This document shows positions 22,625 to 30,574 of a stretch of DNA of 37,526 nt, piece by piece. A program made the translations under genes and the position numbers. Numbering within the stretch: the stretch's first letter is position 1; the number at the start of each line of letters is the position of its first letter. The notes under the pieces were generated by a model, which saw only the letters and a program-made list of their open reading frames with translations, was not told the origin of the DNA and searched no databases. Origin of the DNA: JAKLKS01 sp964370855 (lineage in GTDB: Bacteria; Planctomycetota; JAJSAM01; JAKLKS01); the NCBI GenBank assembly GCA_964370855.1, contig CAYJMF010000039.1:1-37526 (forward strand). Reading direction: 5' to 3'.

Positions 22625-25294
22625 TCACTCGACCCGAACGCTTCCCGTCGGCGGCGACCCGCTCAGCTCCAGTTCCCCTTCGAAGACGCGGGACCCCGCC
22701 AGCCGGTAGGAGTACCGGCCCGCCTCGACGTTCATCCCCCAACCGGCCTGCTCCCCGGCGTTCACCTTCAGGAGCCCGTCGAAGACCGCGATCCCCTCCC
22801 GATCCCGGAGGGTGATCCAGAAGGACTCCCCCGCGCGGCCGGGCAGGATGAACTGGAACGTCGCGCCGCCCGGGGACGGGGTGATCGGGACATCCACCGT
22901 CGCTCCCGATGCGGGAACGGAGAACCGGCTCTCGCAGGGACGGATGTCCGCCCCCTCGACGTGGACGACGTAGTCCCCCTCGCCGAGCCTCACCTGGATC
23001 TCGTGCCGCAGGTTCCCCATCGCGATCACCGTGCGCACGTCCCCGTCGCGCAGCCGCGAGAGCGTGAACATGCCGCGATCGGTCCACGTCGGATCGACGA
23101 CCAGGGTCACCGGGAAGAGCCGGGACAGGTCGATGACACCCACGTCCGTCGTGGTGCCGGGGAGGACGCTCAGGGGAGGGAGTTCAAGGACCCCGCCTTC
23201 CGCCGTCGTCACCCTCGCGAGGTACTCGCCGGGGGGCAGTTCGACCTTGAACCGGTGGTCCGCGGTCTCGATGACGGAGGGAACCCAGGTCTCCGTCGGG
23301 TCGTCCCGCCGCATCGCCCGGAGGGAGATGTGGCGGTTCCCCGCCTCGCCCGTGAGCATCCCGGCCACCGTGCCCGTGGCGATGCCCGTGTCGATGGGGA
23401 TCGTCTCCCCCTGCGGAAGCCCGATCATGCGCGGCGCCGCGTTCGTCGGCGGCGCGACACCCACGACCGCGTCCCCGGGGGGCAGGTTCCGGATCTCGAA
23501 GCGTCCCTCCTCGTCGGAGGTCGTACTCATCCACGGGGTCAGCCGGTCACCGGTCCTGATGTAGCAGGTCACCCGCCAGCGCCGCAGGGAGCGGTCCGTG
23601 GAATCGACGAGACGTCCGCTGACGCCCCGTTTCCGCAGAAGCTGCCCGTCGAGGCGGGATTCGGCGCCGTCCCTCGCTCCGATGGACCCTTCGAAGAACG
23701 CGCCGCCGCCGTCCGAAGCGCGGATGGCGACTCCCCCTTCGGGGACCCGGTCGAACCGGTATTCGCCCCGATCGTCCGTGCGGGTGTCGCGGTCGCGCAT
23801 CCCGTTCATCCCGACGAGGAGGACCGGGATCCCGCGTGCGGGCGCCCCCTCGGGCGTCCGCAGGAGCCCAAAGACGACGGCTCCGACGGACAGCCGGATG
23901 TCGAGGTGCACGGTCTCCCCGGCGGCCACCGTCGTCTCGACCCGGGTTCCCGCGTACCGGGTGGATTCGACCATCACCTCGCGCGGACCCGGCGGGAGGC
24001 CGGCGAAGACGAACCTCCCCGCCGCGTCCGTCGTCGCGGGCGCGACAAGGGTCTCGAAGCCGATGAGGGGCTCGCCCGGGTTCCTGTGCCGGAAGCCCTG
24101 GGATCGGGCGACTTTCAGGACGATCCGCGCATCGGCCACGGGCTCCAGGGCGTCGTTGCGGACCGATCCCTCGATGCGCCCGGCGGCTCCGCGCATCATC
24201 AGGGTCACCGTGTCCTCCGTGGCTCCTGCCGGGAGCACGTTCGCCATCCGGGAGGAGGCGTGCCCGGGCGCCTCGGCCCACACCCATCCCGGGCGTTGCC
24301 GGAGGTGGATGGAGAACTCCCCGAGGGCATCCGCAACCGCGATCACCTCGCGAACGGGATCGTCACCGGGAGACAGCGCGCCGGAGAGGATGGTTGCCTC
24401 CGGCACGGGATCGCCGAGGGCGTCCACGACCTTCCCCGTGAGCCGGAAGCCGCTCCCGAGAGGAGGGAGCGGCTCATCGGCCGCGGTCATCGCGGGCGAT
24501 GGATTCGGAGGCGGAGAGGGGACCGGGAACGCCGCCCCGGGCGCATCGATCCGGGCCACCGGCCCCGGCGCCGTCGGCCCGGGCTCGGGATCCCCGGTCC
24601 GGAACGTTAGCCAGCCCGCCCACCCGAGAAGCAGGACGGCCGCGACGGCGGCGACGGCCTTCTTCGCCATCAGGAGTCCTCCCCATGCGGCGGCGGCCCC
24701 GGCCGCCGCGGCGATCCCCGCCCCCGCGCCGGACGCCGCCGCCTCCGGCCCCCGGACCAGCGGGAGGAGGGCGAGGGCCCAGGCCTTCCGGTCCCCTCCC
24801 CTCTCCGCGTCGAACCGCGCGCGAAGGAGCCCGAGGCCGGTACGGACCCGGGTCCGCACGGTCTCCAGGGGGATACCCTGGCGGCGGGCCACCTCCTTCA
24901 GCGGGAGGTCCTCGAAGTACCTGAGGAGAAGCGTCCCGCGGGCGGGCTCCTTCAGGTCGAGCACGGCGGCGACGACCTTCCGCAGCAACTCCGCCTCGGC
25001 GACGACCTCCGCGGCGGACTTCTCCGCTTCGGGACGGGAGGCCGCCTCCTCGCGGGCCCGGCGCCGGCCCTCCGACCTCCGGACATCGATCAGGTTGTGC
25101 TTCATGGCCGCGGCGAGCCAGCCTCCGAAGGAGCGTCCAGAGCGGGGGGGCCTCCGGAGGGCCTCCAGCCAGACGTCCTGCTCGAGGTCCTCGGCCAGCG
25201 CCTCGTCGCGCACGAGCGCCCGGGCCACCCGCCGCACCCACTCCCTGTGGGCGACGAGCTTCTCCAGCGGGATCGCGGGGGCGGGGTCTTCCAT
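22625..25294 (-). CDS. ECF-type sigma factor fused via a transmembrane helix to carboxypeptidase-regulatory-like repeats
   Basis: One 889-residue protein. Residues about 15-75 are sigma-70 region 2 (VRDEALAEDLEQDVWLEAL, then SFGGWLAAAMKHNLIDVRR). Residues about 102-162 are region 4 (GTLLLRYFEDLPLKEVARRQG, then IPLETVRTRVRTGLGLLRARF). An alanine-rich hydrophobic stretch and a clear membrane helix (211-231, KKAVAAVAAVLLLGWAGWLTF) follow. The remaining roughly 620 residues, presumably periplasmic, are several carboxypeptidase-regulatory-like beta domains with recurrent entries such as LTGKVVDALGDPVPEATI and IEGSVRNDALEPVADARIVL. The architecture suggests a membrane-tethered sigma factor that senses an envelope signal or is released from the membrane (inference). 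No anti-sigma gene lies alongside. ATG 25294 has GGAG very close upstream. Confidence 0.88.
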   Translation of the reverse strand: MEDPAPAIPLEKLVAHREWVRRVARALVRDEALAEDLEQDVWLEALRRPPRSGRSFGGWLAAAMKHNLIDVRRSEGRRRAREEAASRPEAEKSAAEVVAEAELLRKVVAAVLDLKEPARGTLLLRYFEDLPLKEVARRQGIPLETVRTRVRTGLGLLRARFDAERGGDRKAWALALLPLVRGPEAAASGAGAGIAAAAGAAAAWGGLLMAKKAVAAVAAVLLLGWAGWLTFRTGDPEPGPTAPGPVARIDAPGAAFPVPSPPPNPSPAMTAADEPLPPLGSGFRLTGKVVDALGDPVPEATILSGALSPGDDPVREVIAVADALGEFSIHLRQRPGWVWAEAPGHASSRMANVLPAGATEDTVTLMMRGAAGRIEGSVRNDALEPVADARIVLKVARSQGFRHRNPGEPLIGFETLVAPATTDAAGRFVFAGLPPGPREVMVESTRYAGTRVETTVAAGETVHLDIRLSVGAVVFGLLRTPEGAPARGIPVLLVGMNGMRDRDTRTDDRGEYRFDRVPEGGVAIRASDGGGAFFEGSIGARDGAESRLDGQLLRKRGVSGRLVDSTDRSLRRWRVTCYIRTGDRLTPWMSTTSDEEGRFEIRNLPPGDAVVGVAPPTNAAPRMIGLPQGETIPIDTGIATGTVAGMLTGEAGNRHISLRAMRRDDPTETWVPSVIETADHRFKVELPPGEYLARVTTAEGGVLELPPLSVLPGTTTDVGVIDLSRLFPVTLVVDPTWTDRGMFTLSRLRDGDVRTVIAMGNLRHEIQVRLGEGDYVVHVEGADIRPCESRFSVPASGATVDVPITPSPGGATFQFILPGRAGESFWITLRDREGIAVFDGLLKVNAGEQAGWGMNVEAGRYSYRLAGSRVFEGELELSGSPPTGSVRVE

Positions 25295-25433
25295 GGCTCC
25301 GTTGGACAAAGCGTAGCCGAGAGAGGAACGGGTTGGCCTTCCGGCGATGCGCGCCCGTGGCGGGGAGTGAAGTCGTGCTCCGCCGGAATCGGGCATCGTC
25401 GAGACCTGCATCGCGGGACGCTACCCTGTGCGG

Positions 25434-26069
25434 ATGCGGGACTGGAACCGGATCGCGCTCCGACTCGTGGCCGCGACGATGGCGTACAACGTCGTCGAGG
25501 CGGTGGTCGCGGTGTGGTCCGGCGCCGAGGCGGACAGCATCGCGCTGGTCGGCTTCGGCCTCGACAGCGTCATCGAGTGCTCGGCGGCGGCGGTGGTGCT
25601 CCGGCACATGGTGCTCGTCGCCCGCAGGGCGGACGCGGAGGCCGTCGAGGCGTCGGAGCGCCGGGCGCGCCGGTTCATCGGGTTCACCTTCTACGCGCTG
25701 GCAGCGTACGTGGCGTTCGAGGCGGGGCGGACGCTCTGGCTCCGGGAGACGCCTGCAGTGAGCGGCGTCGGCATCGCGCTGGCGGCCCTCTCCGCCGTCT
25801 TCATGCCGGCCATCGCCGCCGCGAAACTGCGGGCCGCGAAGGAGATCGGGAGCGGCGCGCTCCGCGCCGAGGCGAAGGAGACGCTGGCCTGCGCGTGGCT
25901 CTCGGTGGCCCTGCTCGCGGGTCTCGGGGCGAACGCACTCGGTGGCTGGTGGTGGGCGGACCCCGTCGTCGCCCTTCTCATGGTGCCCTGGCTGATCCGC
26001 GAGGGGACCGAGGGGGTCCGGGGGGAGGAGTGCTGCGGGGAGGGGGAGGATCCGTCCTGCGCGGGGTGA
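25434..26069 (+). CDS. CDF-type cation transporter, membrane domain only
   Basis: A 211-residue polytopic membrane protein. Its first helices carry the cation-diffusion-facilitator pattern: AYNVVEAVVAVWSG, then SIALVGFGLDSVIECSAA with the metal-site aspartate. About five to six helices can be counted, the last with GGWWWADPVVALLMVPW, whose WADP segment matches the second metal-binding helix. It lacks the cytoplasmic C-terminal domain of typical CDF proteins and ends instead in a short acidic Cys tail (EECCGEGEDPSCAG) that could bind metal. The start could be GTG 25428 or ATG 25434; no ribosome-binding site decides. It diverges from the sigma-factor fusion across 139 bases. Confidence 0.82.
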   Translation: MRDWNRIALRLVAATMAYNVVEAVVAVWSGAEADSIALVGFGLDSVIECSAAAVVLRHMVLVARRADAEAVEASERRARRFIGFTFYALAAYVAFEAGRTLWLRETPAVSGVGIALAALSAVFMPAIAAAKLRAAKEIGSGALRAEAKETLACAWLSVALLAGLGANALGGWWWADPVVALLMVPWLIREGTEGVRGEECCGEGEDPSCAG

Positions 26070-26167
26070 CCCGCGCTCCCCTCTCCGACGTCCTGCGGTG
26101 GGGGCCGGGAAACGAGGGGCACCGGACGTCGGGGACGATCCCCTGTATCATGGGGTCACCCCTGGGC

Positions 26168-26191
26168 GGCCGCCTCGCGGGAGAGGCGGCC
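26168..26191 (+). other. Hairpin in the leader of the Ig-like gene
   Basis: A 9-bp stem (GGCCGCCTC with GAGGCGGCC) and six-base loop lies 17 bases before the ATG at 26209. Just upstream stand GTATCAT, a possible -10, and the small repeat GGGGT-CACCCC. A role in translation or transcription is possible but unproven. Confidence 0.35.
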
Positions 26192-26208
26192 GGGGAAGAA
26201 GGCGTGCC

Positions 26209-27183
26209 ATGACCAATTCGAGAGTCGCCGCGGCCGGCGTGCTCCTGGCCGCGGGCATCCTGATCCCGACCCTCGCCCCGGCGGGGCTGGTTCCGTTCCC
26301 TTTCGCGCCGACGCCGGAACCCTTCGTCGTGAAGCGTTTCGAAACCGGCCCCCGGGGGTTCTCTTCCGAGAACTTCTTCCCGGTCGGGGGGCCCGGGGGG
26401 ACCGACGTCCGTCGCGACGACTTCCTCCGCTTCACCTTCTCCGGCGCCCTCGACCGGGACTCCCTCAACGAGCGGACCGTGCGAATCGTCGCCGGGGGTG
26501 AAAGCGGCGCCGCCCCTTCGGAGGCTCCGACCCCGGGGGCGTTCAGTCCGGACTTCGAGCGGACTTTCAACTGGAGCTCGGAGGCATGGGAACTCTCTCG
26601 CGACCATCGGCGAAGGGTGGTGTTCGATCCGACGGGACGTGATGAATGGGATTTCGAGCGCCGCAATCCCTTCGGTTTCGCCGCCGACACCCTCTACACC
26701 GTGACCCTTCCAGGCAACGACGAGGGAGCGACGGAAACGGTGACGGGCAGGGACGGACGCCCCCTGGCGCGGACCTTCCGCACGACCTTCAGGACCGGTT
26801 CGGCGTACAACTTTTCCTCCTACGACTTGCCCGACTTCACCTCGATCGAAGCCTCCGACGCGCCGGGCGTTCCCCTCGCTGGCCGCACCGACGTCGATCC
26901 CCGGGCGTCCATCGTCGTCCACCTCTCGGGACCGGTCCTCCATTCCTCCTTCCACCCCCGCCTGCGCATCCGAAACCTCCACGATCCATGGGGCCGGCCG
27001 TTCCGGTTCCGGGGGAGGCTCTCCGCGGACGGAACCACCTGCGAGTTTCGCCCGCGCCGCCCGCTTCCTTCGGGAGGCCGCGTCGTCTTCTTCCTTTCTG
27101 AGGTGAGATTCGCGGACCGATCGGGGAGGTACGTGCCTGCGTTGGACCCGGTGGAGTTCGAGACGGCCAACAAGATCCGGTGA
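26209..27183 (+). CDS. Secreted protein with Ig-like (Big_5-type) domains
   Basis: A 324-residue exported protein with signal peptide VAAAGVLLAAGILIPTLAPAG. Two segments have the Big_5/SbsA Ig-like pattern: DDFLRFTFSGALDRDSLNERTVRI (about residues 68-90), and later DVDPRASIVVHLSGPVLHSS followed by PRLRIRNL. Each is followed by beta strands such as DTLYTVTLPG and GGRVVFFLSEV. These domains usually occur in surface or periplasmic structural proteins. AAGAAGG lies before ATG 26209. Codon use is slightly less GC-skewed than in the metabolic genes. Its TGA stop overlaps the GTG of a HigA-like relic. Confidence 0.72.
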   Translation: MTNSRVAAAGVLLAAGILIPTLAPAGLVPFPFAPTPEPFVVKRFETGPRGFSSENFFPVGGPGGTDVRRDDFLRFTFSGALDRDSLNERTVRIVAGGESGAAPSEAPTPGAFSPDFERTFNWSSEAWELSRDHRRRVVFDPTGRDEWDFERRNPFGFAADTLYTVTLPGNDEGATETVTGRDGRPLARTFRTTFRTGSAYNFSSYDLPDFTSIEASDAPGVPLAGRTDVDPRASIVVHLSGPVLHSSFHPRLRIRNLHDPWGRPFRFRGRLSADGTTCEFRPRRPLPSGGRVVFFLSEVRFADRSGRYVPALDPVEFETANKIR

Positions 27184-27404
27184 CCCGGATCCCCAGGAAC
27201 CGCCGCCCCACGCCCCCGGGCCTTTACCTCCACCACGGGTTCCTCGTCCCCCTCCACGTGACCCAGAAGCGCCTCGCCGACCACATCGGGTGCGACATGA
27301 AGGTCGTGAACCGGATCGTGAGCGGGCGCTCCGCCGTCACGGCAGGGATGGCCGTCAAGCCTGGCACGGCGTTCGGCACGTCCCCGGAGTTCCAGCCCGC
27401 CTAG
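27180..27404 (+). pseudogene. HigA-type antitoxin relic
   Basis: A 74-residue frame beginning at GTG 27180, overlapping the preceding stop. It clearly resembles HigA/VapI XRE-family antitoxins: PPGLYLHHGFLVPLHVTQKRLADHIGC, then VVNRIVSGRSAVTAGMAV and the family's FGTSPEF. It then stops short, lacking the usual WLNLQ continuation, and carries KPG where the helix RLA is normal. No HigB toxin is adjacent. The start of the Ig-like gene's neighbour and the convergent Fic gene leave no room for a full-length version, so I read it as a decayed, orphan remnant; it may still be translated. Confidence 0.6.
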
Positions 27405-28585
27405 ACGAAGATGGTGTCGACGATCTCCTCCGCGATGTACCTGCAGTTCCGGCGGCTGTCGCCGGACTTCCGCACGATCCCCAGTGCCTCGAGCCTGCGG
27501 ACGTGCGCGGCGGCCTGGGTGTGCGTGACTCCCAGGACGTCCCTGGCCTCGTTGAAGGTCACCGACGAGTGCTGGAAGAGGTGCTCGATCAGCCTACCCA
27601 CGAGTATCGAGGAGCGCTTGGCGCTGATCTTCCCCATGTAGGAATCCCGGAGCGAGAGGAGGGCGGCCACCTTGGCCTGCGCCTCCGAGGCCGACTCCTC
27701 GATGGTCCGGAGGAAGAAGCAGATCCACTCCTTCCACTCGCCTGCCTGGCTGACCCTGAGAAGCCGGTCCTTGTACTCCTCCTTCCTTCGCTCCAGGGAC
27801 GGGCTGACGTGGAGCAGCGGCTCCCGCAGGATCCTCTTCTGGATCAGCAGGAGCGGGATCAGCAGGCGGCCGATGCGGCCGTTGCCGTCCTCGAACGGGT
27901 GGATGGCCTCGAACTGGTAGTGGAACAGGGCGAGCGCGATGGGGTAGGCGAGGGGGGACTCCGGCCCGACCTCCTCGGCGACGTAGCGGACGAGGCCGTC
28001 CATGAGGGGGCGGACCTCGAGGGGTGGCGGGGGAACGTACCGGGCCCCCTGGATTCCGTCGATCCCCCTTCCCACGTAGTTCTGGGTGGTCCTGTACTCC
28101 CCGGGCCTGCTCCGGCCGCCCCTCACGTCGGCCATGAGCCTCCTGTGAAGCTCCAGGATCGCGCCGTTCTCCACCAGGCGCCCCTGGTCCCGGACCATCA
28201 CGAGGCCGTTCTGCATCGCATGGATGTAGTTGAAGACCTCCCTGGTCTCCTCGTGTGCCTGCCGCTCGCCCCCGCTTCCATCCGCGGGTGCGGACTCGGA
28301 GAAGAGCGCCATCTGCGTGGGAGTGGTGTAGGTCCCCTCCATCAGGCTGGAGTAGTACGCCTCACGCTGCATCAGCGGGTAGACGACGAGGTAGGGATTG
28401 AAATGGGTCTTCGGGATGCTCGAGTCGAGACGCCCGATCGCCTCCTGGGCGCCGGCCACGGCCTTGGTCAGTTCGGCCCCATGGACGATTTCCGGGGGAA
28501 GCGGGTTGGGGATGAACGCCTGGATGCCCTGCCCGATGGATACAAGCCTGCCCGGGTACCCGGGGCCGAAGTTCTCGGGTCTCAT
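27401..28585 (-). CDS. Fic family protein, auto-inhibited class II, with winged-helix C-terminus
   Basis: A 394-residue Fic protein. The catalytic loop HPFEDGNGRIGR (residues 229-240) is complete, so AMP transfer or a related nucleotidyl transfer is expected. The N-terminal segment carries the inhibitory motif S-x-x-x-E-G (SSLMEG, 79-84), the class II arrangement in which a glutamate blocks ATP. The C-terminal third has a winged-helix pattern (FNEARDVLGVTHTQAAAHVRRLEALGIVRK). Together these define the common Fic/DOC-wHTH family. I chose ATG 28585 over 28639 because AGGAGG lies 11 bases upstream and the likely -10 (28617-28624) would leave the longer start untranscribed. Its AT-rich promoter, unlike the surrounding DNA, suggests acquisition by transfer. 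It is convergent with the antitoxin relic. Confidence 0.9.
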   Translation of the reverse strand: MRPENFGPGYPGRLVSIGQGIQAFIPNPLPPEIVHGAELTKAVAGAQEAIGRLDSSIPKTHFNPYLVVYPLMQREAYYSSLMEGTYTTPTQMALFSESAPADGSGGERQAHEETREVFNYIHAMQNGLVMVRDQGRLVENGAILELHRRLMADVRGGRSRPGEYRTTQNYVGRGIDGIQGARYVPPPPLEVRPLMDGLVRYVAEEVGPESPLAYPIALALFHYQFEAIHPFEDGNGRIGRLLIPLLLIQKRILREPLLHVSPSLERRKEEYKDRLLRVSQAGEWKEWICFFLRTIEESASEAQAKVAALLSLRDSYMGKISAKRSSILVGRLIEHLFQHSSVTFNEARDVLGVTHTQAAAHVRRLEALGIVRKSGDSRRNCRYIAEEIVDTIFV

Positions 28586-28616
28586 GGCTTGAGTTGCCTC
28601 CTGGCCGACACGGACT

Positions 28617-28624
28617 ATTGTATA
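28617..28624 (-). promoter_or_regulatory. Fic gene -10 region
   Basis: TATACAAT on the minus strand, 32 bases before the chosen start codon. No good -35 matches it, which fits activator dependence or simple divergence. Confidence 0.45.
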
Positions 28625-28643
28625 CTGGATTAAAGCCATTAAG

Positions 28644-28669
28644 CCATCATAATAGTTGAGTTATGATGG
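28644..28669. promoter_or_regulatory. Palindromic operator upstream of the Fic gene
   Basis: CCATCATAA and TTATGATGG are perfect 9-bp inverted arms separated by eight bases, just upstream of the Fic -10 region. The direct repeat AGCCATTA-AGCCAT overlaps the left arm. This is a typical autoregulator site; the winged-helix end of the Fic protein is a candidate ligand. Confidence 0.6.
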
Positions 28670-28846
28670 ATAAGTGGGATGTTCTTCGGCCTATGCTGGC
28701 TTGGGGGAGATCCAAGAGGATAGGTGGTGGGGCCAACGCGAAGGAGGCAGAGACCGCCCCTTGGCCGCGCCGATAGGGGGGCATTCCCCTCGGATCAAGC
28801 TCCCCGCTGTCGCCATTCCCGGGTCGCCAGGGAGGTGCGCCCTCGC

Positions 28847-30574
28847 CTACGGCTCCCGGAACCGCCCCGCCTCCACGTCCGGGACGAGCTTCCGGCCCTT
28901 CGCGAACCACCACTCCTCCCAGGCCCGGACGGCCGCGGAGCGGGACTCCTCGGGGGCGGCGGCGTCGAAGCCGCGGCTCTCCCCCGTGGTCATGCGGAGC
29001 GCGTCGATGGCGGCGCTTCGATCTTCGGCTCTCTCGGACTCGAGCCGCAGGACCAGGAGCGGGAGCGCCCGCGTCCCCATCCGGACGAAGTCCGCGGACC
29101 GGGCCTGGCGCTCCCCGGGCTCCGCGGCCGCGAACTTCCGGAAGACGTGCTCGAAGAGATCCCGGAAGGACGCGTCGTCCAGGGAAGCCGCCCGGGCCGG
29201 GTCCACGTCGTCCGTGGTGGCGACGGCCCTCGTCTCCTTGGTGGGCGTCCGGAGGCGGCTCGTCGCCCGCCGGAGGAACAGCAGGGCGAAGCACGTGTCC
29301 ACCTGGGGCATCCCTTCCAGCCCTTCCCACCCCCCGCCTCCCGGCAGCACCGTGTTCTCTTCCCAGGAGCCATCATCGCGCTGTGCCTTGACGAGGTACT
29401 CCGCGCCCTCGAGGTACCAGTCGTGCTTCCCCACCCAGGCCGTCCCCGCGAGCACCGCCGCCCTCTCCAGCCCGTAGAGGTAGTAGTACTGGAAGAGGGG
29501 GAAGGCGGACCCGCGACCGGAGCCGGAGCCGAGCGGATTGCCCTCCACGGAGAACCCGCGGCCGAGCCACGCGAGGCCGTCGCGCAGGGACGCGAGGGAC
29601 TCGCGGTCCAGGGCCCGGTCGAAGGTCCCGGTGCCCCGGAGCGCGTCCCTGCAGAGGGCGATGGAGGAGACACCACCCGTGGTCATCGAGCCCATGTACA
29701 GCTTGTGGTCCTCGCGGTAGTACCAGCCGCGCGCCCGGGCAACCCCCGCCTGCCGCAGGCTCACCCCGCCGTACCCCGCTTCGCCGACTCCCGCGTCCTG
29801 GAACCACGGGACCTTCGGGCCGTCCTTCGCCTGCGTGCGGAGCCAGTGCCGCAGGGAGGAGAGCCACACCTTCTCCGGGGCGGACTCGCCGAGGAGCCTT
29901 CCCGCCCCCAGGCCGAGAACGGCGAACTGGGAGTTGGAGTTGTCCCAGTAGTCCCTCTCCCCGGACGGGCCGACGCGGTTCGAGATGCCGCTCCTGGCCC
30001 GGTACCCGAAGCCTCCGGAGGAGGCCTGGGCATCGATCAGGGTCCGGACGAGGGACCGTATCCAAGCGCGATCCTCATCGGAGACCTTCCGGGTGCCATC
30101 CACGCCCGGATCGTGCAGCGCCTCCAGCGCCAGCAGTGTGAGGGCGACGCCGTAGGTGTAGTTCCCGAAGGAGTGCGAGTCCGCCCCGTATGCGGTGCGA
30201 AGCGCCGCGAGGCCCCGGAGAATGGCCGGATCGTCCGCGGGCGCTCCGCAGACCCGAAGAGTGAGGACCGCGAGCGCCGTCGGGCCGGAGCCCCAGCGCT
30301 TCAGGTCCCCCCGCAGGAACCCTCCGTCGGGTTCCTGCCGCGTCCTGAGCCATGCCGCCCCCCGGTCGATGGCCCGGTTCACGCGCTCCTGGAACTCCTT
30401 CGTGCGGGGGGGCTCCTTCGGGAGGGAGCGCACGGCGGGAGGATCCCCGGCGAGCGCCATGGACGAGATCAGGAGAACTCCGGCCCACGGCGCCCAACTT
30501 CTCGTGAAGGCGGTTCTGCGGGGGACCGCGGGCCGGTGTCCGGGGGAGGGGGAGGGGGAGGGAGAGGGGATCAC
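28847..30574 (-). CDS. Secreted squalene-cyclase-like alpha/alpha toroid protein, paralogue 1
   Basis: A 575-residue exported protein made of prenyltransferase/squalene-cyclase-type repeats: AIDRGAAWLRTRQEPDGGF, LIDAQASSGGFGYR, LVKAQRDDGSWEEN, with QVDTCFALLFLRRAT at the end of the toroid. The C-terminal 110 residues form a separate helical module (FVRMGTRALPLLVLRLESE, FDAAAPEESRSAAVRAWEEWWFAKGR). A signal segment (APWAGVLLISSMALAG) places it outside the cytoplasm, so hopanoid synthesis is unlikely; a binding or structural role is more probable. GTG 30574 overlaps the stop of the upstream paralogue as GTGA and has GGAGG seven bases before it. This is the last gene of a four-gene minus-strand run. 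Confidence 0.8.
   Translation of the reverse strand: MIPSPSPSPSPGHRPAVPRRTAFTRSWAPWAGVLLISSMALAGDPPAVRSLPKEPPRTKEFQERVNRAIDRGAAWLRTRQEPDGGFLRGDLKRWGSGPTALAVLTLRVCGAPADDPAILRGLAALRTAYGADSHSFGNYTYGVALTLLALEALHDPGVDGTRKVSDEDRAWIRSLVRTLIDAQASSGGFGYRARSGISNRVGPSGERDYWDNSNSQFAVLGLGAGRLLGESAPEKVWLSSLRHWLRTQAKDGPKVPWFQDAGVGEAGYGGVSLRQAGVARARGWYYREDHKLYMGSMTTGGVSSIALCRDALRGTGTFDRALDRESLASLRDGLAWLGRGFSVEGNPLGSGSGRGSAFPLFQYYYLYGLERAAVLAGTAWVGKHDWYLEGAEYLVKAQRDDGSWEENTVLPGGGGWEGLEGMPQVDTCFALLFLRRATSRLRTPTKETRAVATTDDVDPARAASLDDASFRDLFEHVFRKFAAAEPGERQARSADFVRMGTRALPLLVLRLESERAEDRSAAIDALRMTTGESRGFDAAAPEESRSAAVRAWEEWWFAKGRKLVPDVEAGRFREP
28854..29180 (-). repeat. Conserved C-terminal module repeat, copy 1
   Basis: Matches 30584-30910 at a constant offset of 1,730 bases without gaps. 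I count about 30 differences over 320 bases (roughly 90% identity), and the block 28891-28976 is identical. It encodes the C-terminal WEEWW module. Confidence 0.85.
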
